Below, piece by piece: positions 35,180 to 45,000 of a stretch of DNA of 64,000 nucleotides. The notes beneath the pieces are model-generated. The model was not told the DNA's origin, ran no database searches, and was given only the letters and a program-made list of their open reading frames with translations. Positions within the stretch are counted from its first letter, which is position 1. Each line of letters opens with the position of its first letter. Origin of the DNA: Pirellulaceae bacterium (GTDB lineage: Bacteria; Planctomycetota; Planctomycetia; Pirellulales; Pirellulaceae). The translations under genes were made by a program, and so were the position numbers. The DNA lies in NCBI GenBank assembly GCA_029243025.1, contig JAQWSU010000045.1, forward strand, positions 682,001 to 746,000. Direction: 5' to 3'.

Positions 35180-35893
35180 ATGAAAAGTCAGCGTCAATTC
35201 GGCATCACCACGCTTTTCTTCGTGATTGCGATCAGTGCTGTTGCCTCGCTGTGGGTGGCAGTTTGGCTTCGACGTCGCGAAGCGATGCAACACAGCTGGA
35301 AGCCTTGGAACAAATCATCCGTACGAGTAACGGTCGAGACCAATGTTCCACAACATACGTTTTCAGATGACGGCGCCGGTGTTGGGACCCGCACTCAATC
35401 GAATGCGAACAACAGCCAATCCATCCATCAACCTGTGCCCATCGACGTGGAGTCACTTCGAAATGTGCAATTGTTACGTTTTGACAAAGCACATTTCAAC
35501 GACGAATCGATCGAACGTTTGAGTTCGGTGAAACAACTGTCGGATCTGCGCATCAAAAACTCACGGATACCACGGAATACGATCCAACAACTCAGGGATT
35601 TACCGTTGGTTCGGCTGGACCTGGTCCACTGCAGTTTGACGGACAGTATGCTCGAAGGCTGTGAAGACTTGCAGCGGTTGCAAATCCTCTACTTGGTCAA
35701 CAACAAGCTTTCGGATGACTGCGTAGCGAGACTCGTCAAATTAAAACAACTTGAAAAACTGGATTTACGCGACAATCAAATCAGCAGCTCGGCGTTAATC
35801 CGATTAAAGTCCGGCCTGCCACGATGTACAATCGAGTCAGGCCAATCCAAATCACCCAATGATGCCCCACCTGCTCGGACCCAAATCCCGTAG
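35180..35893 (+). CDS. Membrane-anchored leucine-rich repeat protein
   Basis: 237 residues. The N-terminus (RQFGITTLFFVIAISAVASLWVAVWL) is the small-membrane-protein motif frequent in planctomycetes, giving one helix and an extracytoplasmic domain. After a linker (about 40-85) come four or five leucine-rich repeats: VQLLRFDKAHFNDESIERL, QLSDLRIKNSRI, LVRLDLVHCSLTDSMLEG, LQILYLVNNKLSDDCVARL and LEKLDLRDNQISSSALIRL. The 23-25-residue period with D-D or S-D turns is the bacterial cysteine-containing-like LRR class. It probably mediates protein contacts; partner unknown. The downstream sulfatase start follows its stop by ten bases, indicating an operon. Confidence 0.82.
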   Translation: MKSQRQFGITTLFFVIAISAVASLWVAVWLRRREAMQHSWKPWNKSSVRVTVETNVPQHTFSDDGAGVGTRTQSNANNSQSIHQPVPIDVESLRNVQLLRFDKAHFNDESIERLSSVKQLSDLRIKNSRIPRNTIQQLRDLPLVRLDLVHCSLTDSMLEGCEDLQRLQILYLVNNKLSDDCVARLVKLKQLEKLDLRDNQISSSALIRLKSGLPRCTIESGQSKSPNDAPPARTQIP

Positions 35894-35903
35894 AGGCGAT
35901 GTA

Positions 35904-37331
35904 ATGCCACCAAGACTGAGACCTTTGATCGGTTTTTTATTGCTGTTTAGCTGTCCGATCGCGGCGGCCCAGGATCGGTTGAACGTGCTCCTAATAACCG
36001 TCGACGACATGAACTGCGACTCAGTAGGTGTCTTCGGTTGTGGTGTTGACGATATCACACCCAACATCGATCGACTCGCCTCGGAAGGCATGCGTTTCGA
36101 ACACGCGCACGTGACGATTGCAATCTGTCAACCGACGCGTGCTGTCTGGATGACTGGACGGTATCCTCACCGCAACGGAGCCTTAGGCTTTGACCCTATT
36201 CACGCGGACGTACCTACCGTGCTCGAGATGCTCCATTCGGCGGGCTACCAAACCGGCATTCTGGCCAAGGTAAACCACGTGGTACCAACACGAAAAACGG
36301 CCTGGGATGTGATTGTTCCCGCTTCCGAATTGCAAGTCGGCCGAAGCCCCAAACGGTACTACGAGAGCTCTCTTGCCTTTTTCCAACAAGCCAAGCAATC
36401 CGACAAACCATTCTTTTTGATGGCGAATTCCCAAGACCCACACCGTCCATTCGCTGGCAGCCAGCAAGAGAGCAACCGGATACGCAACGTAAAACGGCAA
36501 GGGAACGATTTTCCTGGAACGAGTCGGAAATACCGTGCAGAGGAGGTCGACATCCCTGGCTTTCTACCGGATCTACCCAACGTACGACGCGAGATGGCCG
36601 AGTACTATTCGTCAGTCCATCGAGCAGATGAGATTGTGGGATCGGTGCTACGCGCTTTAGAAGAGTCGGGGCTTGAGAACCAAACGCTTGTGATTTTTCT
36701 CTCCGACCACGGCATGCCGCTCCCGTTTGCAAAGACCAATTGTTGGTATCACTCCACTCGTACACCTTTGATCGTGCGTTGGCCTGGTGTAATCACAGCG
36801 AAGAGTCACGATCAGCGGCACGTCGTGTCTGGCATCGATTTAGCTCCAACCATTTTGTCAGCTACCAATCTCCCTCCGATCAAAGCTGCAGATGGTCGGT
36901 CATTTGAAACCATCCTCCAAGGAAACCAACAGTCGGATCGCGAATTCGCAGTCACCCATATCAACCGAACCGCCGGAAAAAACAACTATCCGATGCGGAG
37001 CATCATTGACTCACGATTTGGCTACATCTACAACGGTTGGGCGGATGGAGAGACACGCTTCAAGAATGAATCTCAAAGCGGGTTAACGATGCAGGCAATG
37101 CATCTCGCCGCCAAATCGAATCCAATCATCGACAAGCGAGTTCGGCATTTCGTATTTCGCACACCCGAAGAATTTTACGACTACGAGCAAGATCCGGACG
37201 CACGAGTAAATCTGATCGATGACCCGCGACACGAGCAACGAATTCAACAGCGGCGTCTCTTGCTGCGAAAACACATGGAAGAAACCGGTGATCCACAGCT
37301 TGAAGCCTTTCAGCAGCTGATTCAATCCTAA
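35904..37331 (+). CDS. Sulfatase (type I, formylglycine-dependent)
   Basis: 475 residues from ATG 35904 (GAGG eight bases before; a longer frame opens at 35859 inside the LRR gene). The signal peptide IGFLLLFSCPIAAAQ shows export. Calcium-ligand Asp pair TVDDMN (D34, D35). Catalytic signature CQPTR, with C75 the residue converted to formylglycine (CxPxR), then MTGRYPHRNG. Further motifs are GYQTGILAKVNH, DPHRPF, LSDHGMP and the C-terminal EFYDYEQDP. Hydrolyses sulfate esters in the periplasm, probably from a carbohydrate; it resembles heparan N-sulfatase/iduronate-type proteins but the substrate is not readable. No formylglycine-generating enzyme is in the window. Confidence 0.94.
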   Translation: MPPRLRPLIGFLLLFSCPIAAAQDRLNVLLITVDDMNCDSVGVFGCGVDDITPNIDRLASEGMRFEHAHVTIAICQPTRAVWMTGRYPHRNGALGFDPIHADVPTVLEMLHSAGYQTGILAKVNHVVPTRKTAWDVIVPASELQVGRSPKRYYESSLAFFQQAKQSDKPFFLMANSQDPHRPFAGSQQESNRIRNVKRQGNDFPGTSRKYRAEEVDIPGFLPDLPNVRREMAEYYSSVHRADEIVGSVLRALEESGLENQTLVIFLSDHGMPLPFAKTNCWYHSTRTPLIVRWPGVITAKSHDQRHVVSGIDLAPTILSATNLPPIKAADGRSFETILQGNQQSDREFAVTHINRTAGKNNYPMRSIIDSRFGYIYNGWADGETRFKNESQSGLTMQAMHLAAKSNPIIDKRVRHFVFRTPEEFYDYEQDPDARVNLIDDPRHEQRIQQRRLLLRKHMEETGDPQLEAFQQLIQS

Positions 37332-37375
37332 CTCAAGACAAACCGATTACCGGTTGTCGCCTGGGAGATTTTCAA

Positions 37376-38362
37376 ATGCAAACAGCAGAACGACGTCAGT
37401 TCTTGAAGCAAACAGCCGTATCCATCGTGGCCGGCGCAACGTGGACCCGATCGAGCGCAGCAGCGCAAGCGGAGTTATTGCCGATTGTAGATACCCACCA
37501 ACACCTCTGGGACATGAAACAGTTTTCACCACCTTGGTTACAAGAAGCCCCCAAGGCGATTGCCACGCCCCATGTAACGTCGGACTTTGTAACGGCGACC
37601 GAGGGACTGAATGTGGTGAAGGCGGTCTACATGGAAATTGATGTCGCCCCGCAACAGCAAACAGCTGAAGCAGCGCATGTTATCGCCCTATCAACCAACC
37701 CCAGTCATCCCACTGTGGCAGGCGTGATTTCCGGACGCCCGAACTCACCCCAGTTCGCCGATTACATTAAGCAGTACCACAATAGTCCTTACATCAAAGG
37801 CGTGCGCCAGGTCTTGCAAGTCGACAGCACGCCTGCTGGATTCTGTCTCCAACCTGAATTCACCAAGTCGGTTCGGTTACTGGGCGAGTTGGGAATGAGC
37901 TTTGACCTCTGTATGCGTCCGATGGAACTTTCCGACGGCGCCAAACTGGCAAAACGCTGTCCCGGAACTCGCTTCATTGTGGATCATTGTGGCAACGCCG
38001 ATCCCAAGGCCTTCCTGACACAATCTCAGCAAACCGAGCCAGCTTGGCACGACGTGGATGCGTGGAAAAAGCAGATGGCGATGCTTGCCGACTGTGATAA
38101 CGTCGTTTGCAAGATTTCCGGCATTGTGGCTCGAGCCCCCCAAAACTGGGAAGCAGATCAATTAGCACCGATCATCAACTATTGCCTTGATCGTTTTGGT
38201 CCCGATCGCGTGATGTTTGGTGGAGATTGGCCCGTCTGCAAAATCGGCGCGTCCTACCGAGATTGGGTCAACGGTCTAAAAGTCGTGATTGCAAATCGGC
38301 CCAGGAAAGCTCAGCGACAACTACTGCACGACAATGCGATTGAGTTTTACGCGTTGAGCTAA
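37376..38362 (+). CDS. Exported amidohydrolase, L-fuconolactonase/PDC-hydrolase-like (Amidohydro_2)
   Basis: 328 residues. Tat-like leader ERRQFLKQTAVSIVAGA. The metal-binding motif DTHQHLWD (H41, H43) follows directly, then KGVRQVLQ, SFDLCMRPMEL, IVDHCGNADP (H204), KISGI and FGGDWPVCK (D284). This is the signature set of the fuconolactonase/2-pyrone-4,6-dicarboxylate hydrolase branch, which opens sugar or aromatic lactones. It is 44 bp after the sulfatase on the same strand and probably acts in the same pathway. A lactonase role next to an acid-sugar dehydratase-like protein is suggestive, not proven. Convergent with the next gene, 11 bp away. Confidence 0.88.
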   Translation: MQTAERRQFLKQTAVSIVAGATWTRSSAAAQAELLPIVDTHQHLWDMKQFSPPWLQEAPKAIATPHVTSDFVTATEGLNVVKAVYMEIDVAPQQQTAEAAHVIALSTNPSHPTVAGVISGRPNSPQFADYIKQYHNSPYIKGVRQVLQVDSTPAGFCLQPEFTKSVRLLGELGMSFDLCMRPMELSDGAKLAKRCPGTRFIVDHCGNADPKAFLTQSQQTEPAWHDVDAWKKQMAMLADCDNVVCKISGIVARAPQNWEADQLAPIINYCLDRFGPDRVMFGGDWPVCKIGASYRDWVNGLKVVIANRPRKAQRQLLHDNAIEFYALS

Positions 38363-38373
38363 TGACAATCGAT

Positions 38374-41001
38374 TCATTTCCTCGCCCGGGAAGCGACGTT
38401 CGCTTCTTGAGGTTGGTCAGGGGGATTTTTCGGTCCGACCGAAACACCAACCCAACCATCGCGGACAACAAATTGCGTCACCGATAGATTCTTCAAGCGA
38501 GGATCCGTGGCGAGCCGACCGCGAATCAGATTCAGACGATGGTTGCGAGCCATGACTTTGGTGAAAATTCCTCGCAAGGCAATTTGATCACGGAATCCAA
38601 GTTGCTCACTAATGAGTTCGATACCACCCTCGCGTTCCAAGTTGACATGCATGGAAACAACATCCGCCCGATACCGTCCCCGCACGACGAAGTTGCGCCA
38701 TTTCCTCCGCGGCGTCGAGAGTTCGGCGAGCCGAATCGTGATCAAAATGCGGTCTTCTTCGAGATCAATTTGGATCGGACGGTCTTCACCCAAACGCAAC
38801 TTGACGCCCTCCGGAATGTCCTCATGAATATCAGACCGTCGAATATCAAGCTTTTCCGACATCCGCTTCATCAGATCTTCTAGCTCGATACGTTGGCCGT
38901 CGAGGTCCAATTGCTCAAGCAAATTATTTGCGGCCGACTCGTGAAACTGGAAACTCAACACGCTGTCACGCAGGGCTCGGGGTCGAGGCGTGTAGGCTGC
39001 CAATTGGGAGTTAGCTGCCAATCGGCACCGCATTAAGATGCGTTCCTCGGTGGTACGCATTTCAATCGCACTCGGATCCAGCTTCAGCTTATCCAAAGGT
39101 TCCAGTACACGCTGTTTCCATTTGAGTTCGGCTCCTGAAATTTTCGCTTCGAGTGTCTCATCCAGACGTTCTCGAGCCGCACTGGAGACGCTGTTACGAA
39201 CGGTTGATTGCATTAGAGCCCGATTGTCGCGTAGTTCGTCAATTGCCAGCTGCCGCATCAACCATCCGATCAAAGGAACTTCGTCGTAGTCGGTTTTGAG
39301 TTGAGTGACTCGGGTCTTCCCAGCAGCCGTGGCCGTCGCTTTTTTCCTCGTGACTCCGCGACGACTGACCATCAATTCCTGCCCGGCAGCAAACTTAGCA
39401 CTGCTGCGGGAAAAGAATCGAACCGGACCCTTTTGAGACAAGGTACGTGATCGCGTGCGTCCGGAAGCGACAAACCGCAAACGAATCTGCTGATCGTCCT
39501 CAATCAACTTGACGCGTAGTTGGGTCCAAGTGTTATTACTTCCCCGCACCGAAGCGCCTAACACCGTGTCGTTGACACTCTCTTGGATGGGCTCCAACAC
39601 CGGCAGCAGATCGTTTACCAACTGCCCCGTAATGGCAATCCGTACATTGGCGTTCCGATAATGCGTATTCAGAACCCCTTTTAGCTGGTCAGCTTCGGAC
39701 GTGTTGGCCCAGCGCAGATCGTCCATCGCCTCCATGACTCGCTCACCCAGATGGGCCGATCGAGAGGCTTCAAACTGCTCAATCGTGCGGGTAATTTGCG
39801 GATAATCCTGCGTGACCTGCGCCCAAACCTGCAGCTGATCCGCGAATTCCACGAAAGGCTCAGAGCTCAAGAATTGACGCTGCCGATCTGACATACGCGG
39901 ATTCGCCAGTCGTTTCAGAACCAGCCGCGAGGTTGTTTGTCGCACGGCCGGATCGGTAACCCAGGTGGAAGTCGCAATTTGATTAAGCTTATCCAGCTCG
40001 AGATAGGCTCTCCAGCCAGCTGCCCCGTCCCCCACATCGAATTTTTCTTCCGCTTGCTTCAGAACGGGCAAAATACCAGAAAGGTTCACAGCAGGAGCCG
40101 AAACGGGTGATTGAGCCAGTCGATGGACGGCTCGCCAAACGGCCACACGACGTTCGATGCCATAGGCAATCTGACGCAGTAATACTCGATCCGATTCGGC
40201 CACAGTCTTTTCGACATGCGGCAGGACCTCAGCCAGTTGTCCCAAATCATCAAGGATCGATCCAACGTCGGCACTTGCCAGTTCGTCAGTCGCTTGCAAT
40301 TTCCACAACAAGTCAATCGCCGCACTCCGCCAAGCTTCGACAAGCGGCACGTCGATGCAAACTTCATTCAGACTACCAAGCAATGACGTTGGCTCAGGCC
40401 ACTCGCTTGGTAACTCGACCAACTTGCTCGGCTCGGACTGCCGATTCTTACTTGGTAGCGACGATGATACATCGTTGAGCTCAAAATCAGTAAAATCCGG
40501 TGAGTCCAACAGCGAGCCAGACGTGTTGTCTGTAATCAGTGACCGAGCCTGATTGGAATGGTCACCCCCACGAATCGCATCCGCTTGATCGTCGTGGCCC
40601 GCGAAATCCTCAGCCGTAAATGGCGTCGCTTGGTCTCGTAACGGCTCAATCGTGACCCGCTGTGCTACGATCGGATTCATCGGAGCGACATGAGGACGCA
40701 GCCAGTCTGGATTGAAATCAATGTGAATTCGACTCGGCAGCGAGACCGCTGGCGGGGCGGATACGATCTCGCTATCTTCCGTCTCGTGATCATCGTTGTA
40801 AAAAGTTAACTTTTCCGTCAGATTTTGACGTTCTGCATCATCCAAAGAACGCCACCAACGCGGCGAGACAACTGCGACCAAAAACAGCGCAAGCACGAGC
40901 ATCAAGTGAGGCCAAGTCAATGTTCGAGGATATGGTTCCATCTTGGTTTCCAATTTCCTTGGTGAGTGCCAACTCACCTTTCCCCTCAACAGCAAGCTCA
41001 T
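38374..41001 (-). CDS. Large planctomycete protein of unknown function, membrane-anchored (paralogue of the 60593 gene)
   Basis: 875 residues. One membrane segment (WPHLMLVLALFLVAVV, about 29-47) anchors a large, probably periplasmic body. A low-complexity acidic linker (48-200) precedes an alpha-rich part (210-480) and a beta-rich part (490-875). Segments matching the protein encoded at 60593-62659 include VNDTVLGASVRG versus LNERILGTRIRG, GPVRFFSRS versus KPVRIYSLG, SVLSFQFHESAANNLL versus SVVVQVHESLFLNSAV, and the C-terminal VRDGWVGVSVG versus SSADGWLTLGW. No catalytic motif or known family is recognised. The start could be ATG 41001 (GGAATG before it) or 40941. Divergence in length comes mainly from the N-terminal part. 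Confidence 0.75.
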   Translation of the reverse strand: MSLLLRGKVSWHSPRKLETKMEPYPRTLTWPHLMLVLALFLVAVVSPRWWRSLDDAERQNLTEKLTFYNDDHETEDSEIVSAPPAVSLPSRIHIDFNPDWLRPHVAPMNPIVAQRVTIEPLRDQATPFTAEDFAGHDDQADAIRGGDHSNQARSLITDNTSGSLLDSPDFTDFELNDVSSSLPSKNRQSEPSKLVELPSEWPEPTSLLGSLNEVCIDVPLVEAWRSAAIDLLWKLQATDELASADVGSILDDLGQLAEVLPHVEKTVAESDRVLLRQIAYGIERRVAVWRAVHRLAQSPVSAPAVNLSGILPVLKQAEEKFDVGDGAAGWRAYLELDKLNQIATSTWVTDPAVRQTTSRLVLKRLANPRMSDRQRQFLSSEPFVEFADQLQVWAQVTQDYPQITRTIEQFEASRSAHLGERVMEAMDDLRWANTSEADQLKGVLNTHYRNANVRIAITGQLVNDLLPVLEPIQESVNDTVLGASVRGSNNTWTQLRVKLIEDDQQIRLRFVASGRTRSRTLSQKGPVRFFSRSSAKFAAGQELMVSRRGVTRKKATATAAGKTRVTQLKTDYDEVPLIGWLMRQLAIDELRDNRALMQSTVRNSVSSAARERLDETLEAKISGAELKWKQRVLEPLDKLKLDPSAIEMRTTEERILMRCRLAANSQLAAYTPRPRALRDSVLSFQFHESAANNLLEQLDLDGQRIELEDLMKRMSEKLDIRRSDIHEDIPEGVKLRLGEDRPIQIDLEEDRILITIRLAELSTPRRKWRNFVVRGRYRADVVSMHVNLEREGGIELISEQLGFRDQIALRGIFTKVMARNHRLNLIRGRLATDPRLKNLSVTQFVVRDGWVGVSVGPKNPPDQPQEANVASRARK

Positions 41002-41087
41002 TCATTCCATTTGTCTAGAAATCGGCGCATGACACCCTTGAAATCGATCCCGAACGACTGGGGACGACGGCGAACCAGAGATTGCGT

Positions 41088-41110
41088 TCCGAATGTTGTT
41101 CCAATTCGGA
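41088..41110. terminator. 7-bp inverted repeat downstream of the cupin gene
   Basis: TCCGAAT and ATTCGGA pair across nine bases, between the cupin gene and the large unknown gene on the minus strand. It could end the cupin transcript or structure the next leader. There is no T-tract, so terminator status is doubtful. Confidence 0.3.
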
Positions 41111-41295
41111 TTGAAAGGGACTTTCCGGAATATCTGAACTAGGCAAGATAGCGAATCTCTAGCCGGGCAAGTGGCCCTCAGCGAACGTTACTCGCTCGAC
41201 AGGATCCCCCCATGCGTCCCATCATTCGCTCCTCGTACCAGGCGCATGCTTGCCAATCGTCAAGCACGGCCGCATCGAGGGCCGAGTCCGCCAGG

Positions 41296-41658
41296 TTACT
41301 CCACCAAGATCGTGTCGTCGTGTTCGTAGGGAGGCGCACAACAACAAAGAAAACGCAATTCTTGTTCACCCGAGTTTAAGATCGTGTGAATGGCTCCTGG
41401 CGGAATCGCAATGGCATCGCCAGGCCCCACTGTTTGAACATCGTCGCCAATTCTCATCTCAGCCTGCCCCTCCAAGATGTAATAAATCTCTTCTGTCTTT
41501 TCATGAAAATGAGGGGTCGTCGCACCACCGGTGGGCAGGCGGGCCTCCGCTAAGCTTTGCTTGCGAATACACGAGTTTCGATGCGCAAGTAATTCGCGAA
41601 TCTCCGAGCCGTCAGCAGTAATAAAGGCTGCAACGCGATCAAGATTGACTACATCCAT
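41296..41658 (-). CDS. Cupin-domain protein
   Basis: 120 residues forming a single conserved cupin barrel. Motif 1 is PHFHEKTEEIYYILEGQAEM, with metal ligands in H-x-H...E; motif 2 is PGDAIAIPPGAIHTILN, with the second His. Cupins of this size bind a metal and small molecules, or act as isomerases/dioxygenases or sensor domains; nothing narrows it here. AAGGAG lies before the ATG at 41658. It may be transcribed alone or ahead of the large unknown gene (294 bp apart). Confidence 0.9.
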   Translation of the reverse strand: MDVVNLDRVAAFITADGSEIRELLAHRNSCIRKQSLAEARLPTGGATTPHFHEKTEEIYYILEGQAEMRIGDDVQTVGPGDAIAIPPGAIHTILNSGEQELRFLCCCAPPYEHDDTILVE

Positions 41659-42002
41659 TCAAAGGGGCTCCTTTTTCGGCAGGTCGCATCCATGAAATCG
41701 TAAGCTCTACACCTATCCACCGCCTAGTTTGGTTGACGTAACCAATCTGCACAATGGCCAGAGGCAAACTGCCAGCGCCACAGCAACTGAACAAGCTATT
41801 AGCTTTCAATGGCAAGGCAAAATCCTGAGAAATTTCATTTTGGCAACGAGGAAGTTCAAAATTCTGTCGCATCTGATCGGCCATGCGTGTAGATTAGGTT
41901 GCTCATCGGGCAGTTGGTTCTTCCTTCATGGCCCCCTGCTTCATGGCCCCCTGCTTCATGGCAACTCATAAATTCTTTCACGATCCGATTTGGAGACTTG
42001 GA
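41659..42002. other. Divergent intergenic region with 15-bp tandem repeats
   Basis: Contains the start regions of the cupin gene (minus) and the second giant gene (plus). A 15-bp unit TTCATGGCCCCCTGC is repeated at 41925-41939 and 41940-41954, with half a third copy to 41962. The repeats include ATGs in frame with the giant protein (repeating MAPCF), but a better start with GGAG lies at 42003. Confidence 0.5.
41925..41962 (+). repeat. 15-bp tandem repeat upstream of the second giant gene
   Basis: Two and a half identical copies of TTCATGGCCCCCTGC. Each contains ATG in frame with the downstream gene, so the units would encode MAPCF if translated. Confidence 0.85.
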
Positions 42003-45000
42003 ATGCGCTTCTTTGGCTGGTCCCAATTCATCAATAACCGTAGCTACGATCACCAACCCAGAAAGCCGCTCACTAAACGACGAGAGCGAGCGACCGGTTT
42101 AGAGGCACTGGAAGATCGGCGCGTCTTAACAAGCGTGCCCGTGATCAGCGAATTTTCAGCGATCAACGAGTCCGTGCTGGAAGACATGGATCGGGACGAT
42201 CCTGATTGGATCGAATTACACAACGCGGGTGACAGCGATATGTCACTCAACCGTTGGTATTTGACAGACGACGCGGATAACTTGCAGAAATGGCGATTTC
42301 CAAACGTCGCTCTTGATGCGGGTGATTACCTGGTAGTTTTTGCATCCGGAAAAGACCGCAACACCGAAGGTCAGGAACTTCACACCAATTTCAAATTGAG
42401 CGGCGAAGGGGAATACCTGGCTTTAGTGGAGCCGGACGGGGCGACAATCGGCTTTGAATACGCCCCAAATTACCCTGACCAAATCACGGACGTTTCCTTT
42501 GGAATTCCGACGGGCATTAATCCCACCACTCTCATCGACTCCAACGCAGTGGCACGAATTCTGATCCCAACAGATAGCAGTTTGGATCCAGCGGAGCCAG
42601 AAGTTGTGCAGGGCACTTGGCTGGATCCCGATCTGGATGACAGTACGTGGATGGCAGGGAAAACGGGCGTGGGTTACGTGCCCCCCAACGAGCCGGTCAC
42701 ATTGGCTGATTCGGTCGCTGATTTTTCTGGATTGCAAAACCAGAACAATTGGTACTACGGCGTCTGGAACGCTGACGGCGCCTATTTACAAAACGCCTTC
42801 AACACCCTCAGCCCAGATGTTTTTGACGCGAACAATAATCTGTGGGACTCATCACCAAATGGCGGAGGGGCACAGATCACCGCCGAGGGAGGGCTTCCCA
42901 ATTCGGTCAATTTGGGTTTTTTCACAATTACGAATTGGTCGTTACGTCGCTGGGTAAGTGAGACGACGGGCGAAGTCACAATCTCTGGAACGCTCAACAA
43001 CGCGGACTCCGTCGGAGATGGTGTGATCGGTCACATTTTCGTCAATGGGGAGGAAGTCTATCAACAGGCGGTTAACGGTTCTAGCAGCGACTATTCCATC
43101 ACGGTTGATGTAAAAGTCGGCGACAAGGTCGACTTCGCTATCAACCCGGGAGCAGCTCGCAACGTGGTCGGCGATGCGACAGTTTTCACATCCCAGATCG
43201 TTGGTAGACCGTTTGTGGAAATACCGCAGGTCGAAGTCGCCAATTCCTCCGAAGACTGGTCCAAAGTGGGCCTCCAAGGTCAAAACGGTTGGATTTACGG
43301 AGTCTACGAAGCCACCGCTGATGCAGACAATTCCTACAGTGGGGAAGAATTCCAAGCATTTTCAGGTGCTGCCTGGACAGGTCGTCGTTATGAATCGCCC
43401 GTTTCCGGAGTCGAGACGGAAATGAGCGCTTCAAATATGTATCCGCACGCGCAAGATGGCTTGGTTCAGTGGCCCATTCGACGTTGGGAATCAACCCTGG
43501 ATGGCAACCTATCAGTCGCCTGGAGCGTTTTAAAATCATCCTCCGATGGCGACGGCGCCGTGGCGCGTGTGTTTCATAACGGCGTCGAGGTCGATCTGCT
43601 GGAAATCGATGGGAGCGACCGTTCTCAAGCGGACCGAGTCGTTAAAATCCTCGGAGTCAAACGAGGTGACTCGATTGATTTAGCGATGGATCCCAAAGGA
43701 CCTGGACAAGCGGTAGCGAATGACAATGGCGATCGTTTACGCGGCTACATGACGATTGCTCGCTTGCCCAATCTTGCCGACAGCATCACCACGAACGTTC
43801 GCGACGCAATGCTAGACGTCTCGTCTAGCGCCTACCTGCGTATCCCTTTCCAAGTAGAAAGCATGGGACAGCTCGACACAATTGAATTGAACATGCGGTA
43901 TGACGATGGATTCGTGGCCTACGTCAACGGACAAGAGGTAGCATCGAGTAACAGTCCGGACGTGATTGGATTTGATTCAACCGCCTCTGACATTCGAAGT
44001 GTGGAAAACGCAACTCTCTACGAATCATTCGACATCACGGATCGCCGAGATATTTTTCGCACTGGTGAAAACGTACTGCAAATCCATGCTCTTAATGCGA
44101 CAGCGAATGACGAAGATCTGCTGATTGCTCCGCAACTCATTATTGGGACACTTTCCGTACATCCTGAAGAACGAAGATATTTTCCACTACCCTCACCGGG
44201 TAAGCCCAATGGATTAGGAGCTGAAAAACTGGGACCTTTGGTGCTCGACGTCGAACAATCCCCGGCTGCGCCTACCGCAGCAGACCCGATTGTCATCACT
44301 GCGACGGTTGCCCCCACCTTCGATAGCCTCAATTCTGTCGAGTTAAATTATCGTGTCATGTTCGAAGACGAAATTTCGATGGCGATGGTAGACGACGGGA
44401 CCGATGCTGACGCGCAAGCCAATGACGGTATCTACACCGCTACCATTCCGGGTGCTGTCGCCGAATCAGGCCAAATGATTCGTTGGTATGTGACAGCTCA
44501 GGACGTGAACAGCGTGGCCGGCAGACTTCCCCTCTTCTCCGATCCAAAACTATTGGAACAGTACAAAGGGACGGTCGTCGACGCCGATTCCATTGAGACT
44601 CAACTACCCACTTTCCATTGGTTCGTGGAAAACGCCCGACGAGCCACTTCCGGTGGCGGTTCAGGAGCTCTCTACTACGAGGGCGAATTCTATGACAACG
44701 TTCGATTTAGTGGACATGGCCAGTCATCTTCTGGTTTCCCCAAGAAGAGCATGAACGTTGACATGCCAAACGATCATCGGTTGCTGCTGCGAGCCGATTT
44801 ACCTCGTATGGAAGATTTCAACTTTCTGTCCAACTACGCTGACAAATCAAAAATGCGCAATACGTTGGGTTACGAACAGCGAGCTGCCACCGGAGGTGCC
44901 CATCACCTAGCCTTTCCAGTGCGTTTACAGCACAACGGTGAATTCTTTGCGGTCTATGACTTTGTCGAGGATCCGGATGAGCGATGGCTCCGACGCATCG

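Noticed and set aside
41928-42002. Extended N-terminus of the second giant protein (MAPCF repeats)
   Set aside because: The LExRxLL tag and GGAG before ATG 42003 fit the start better; extension has no signal character.
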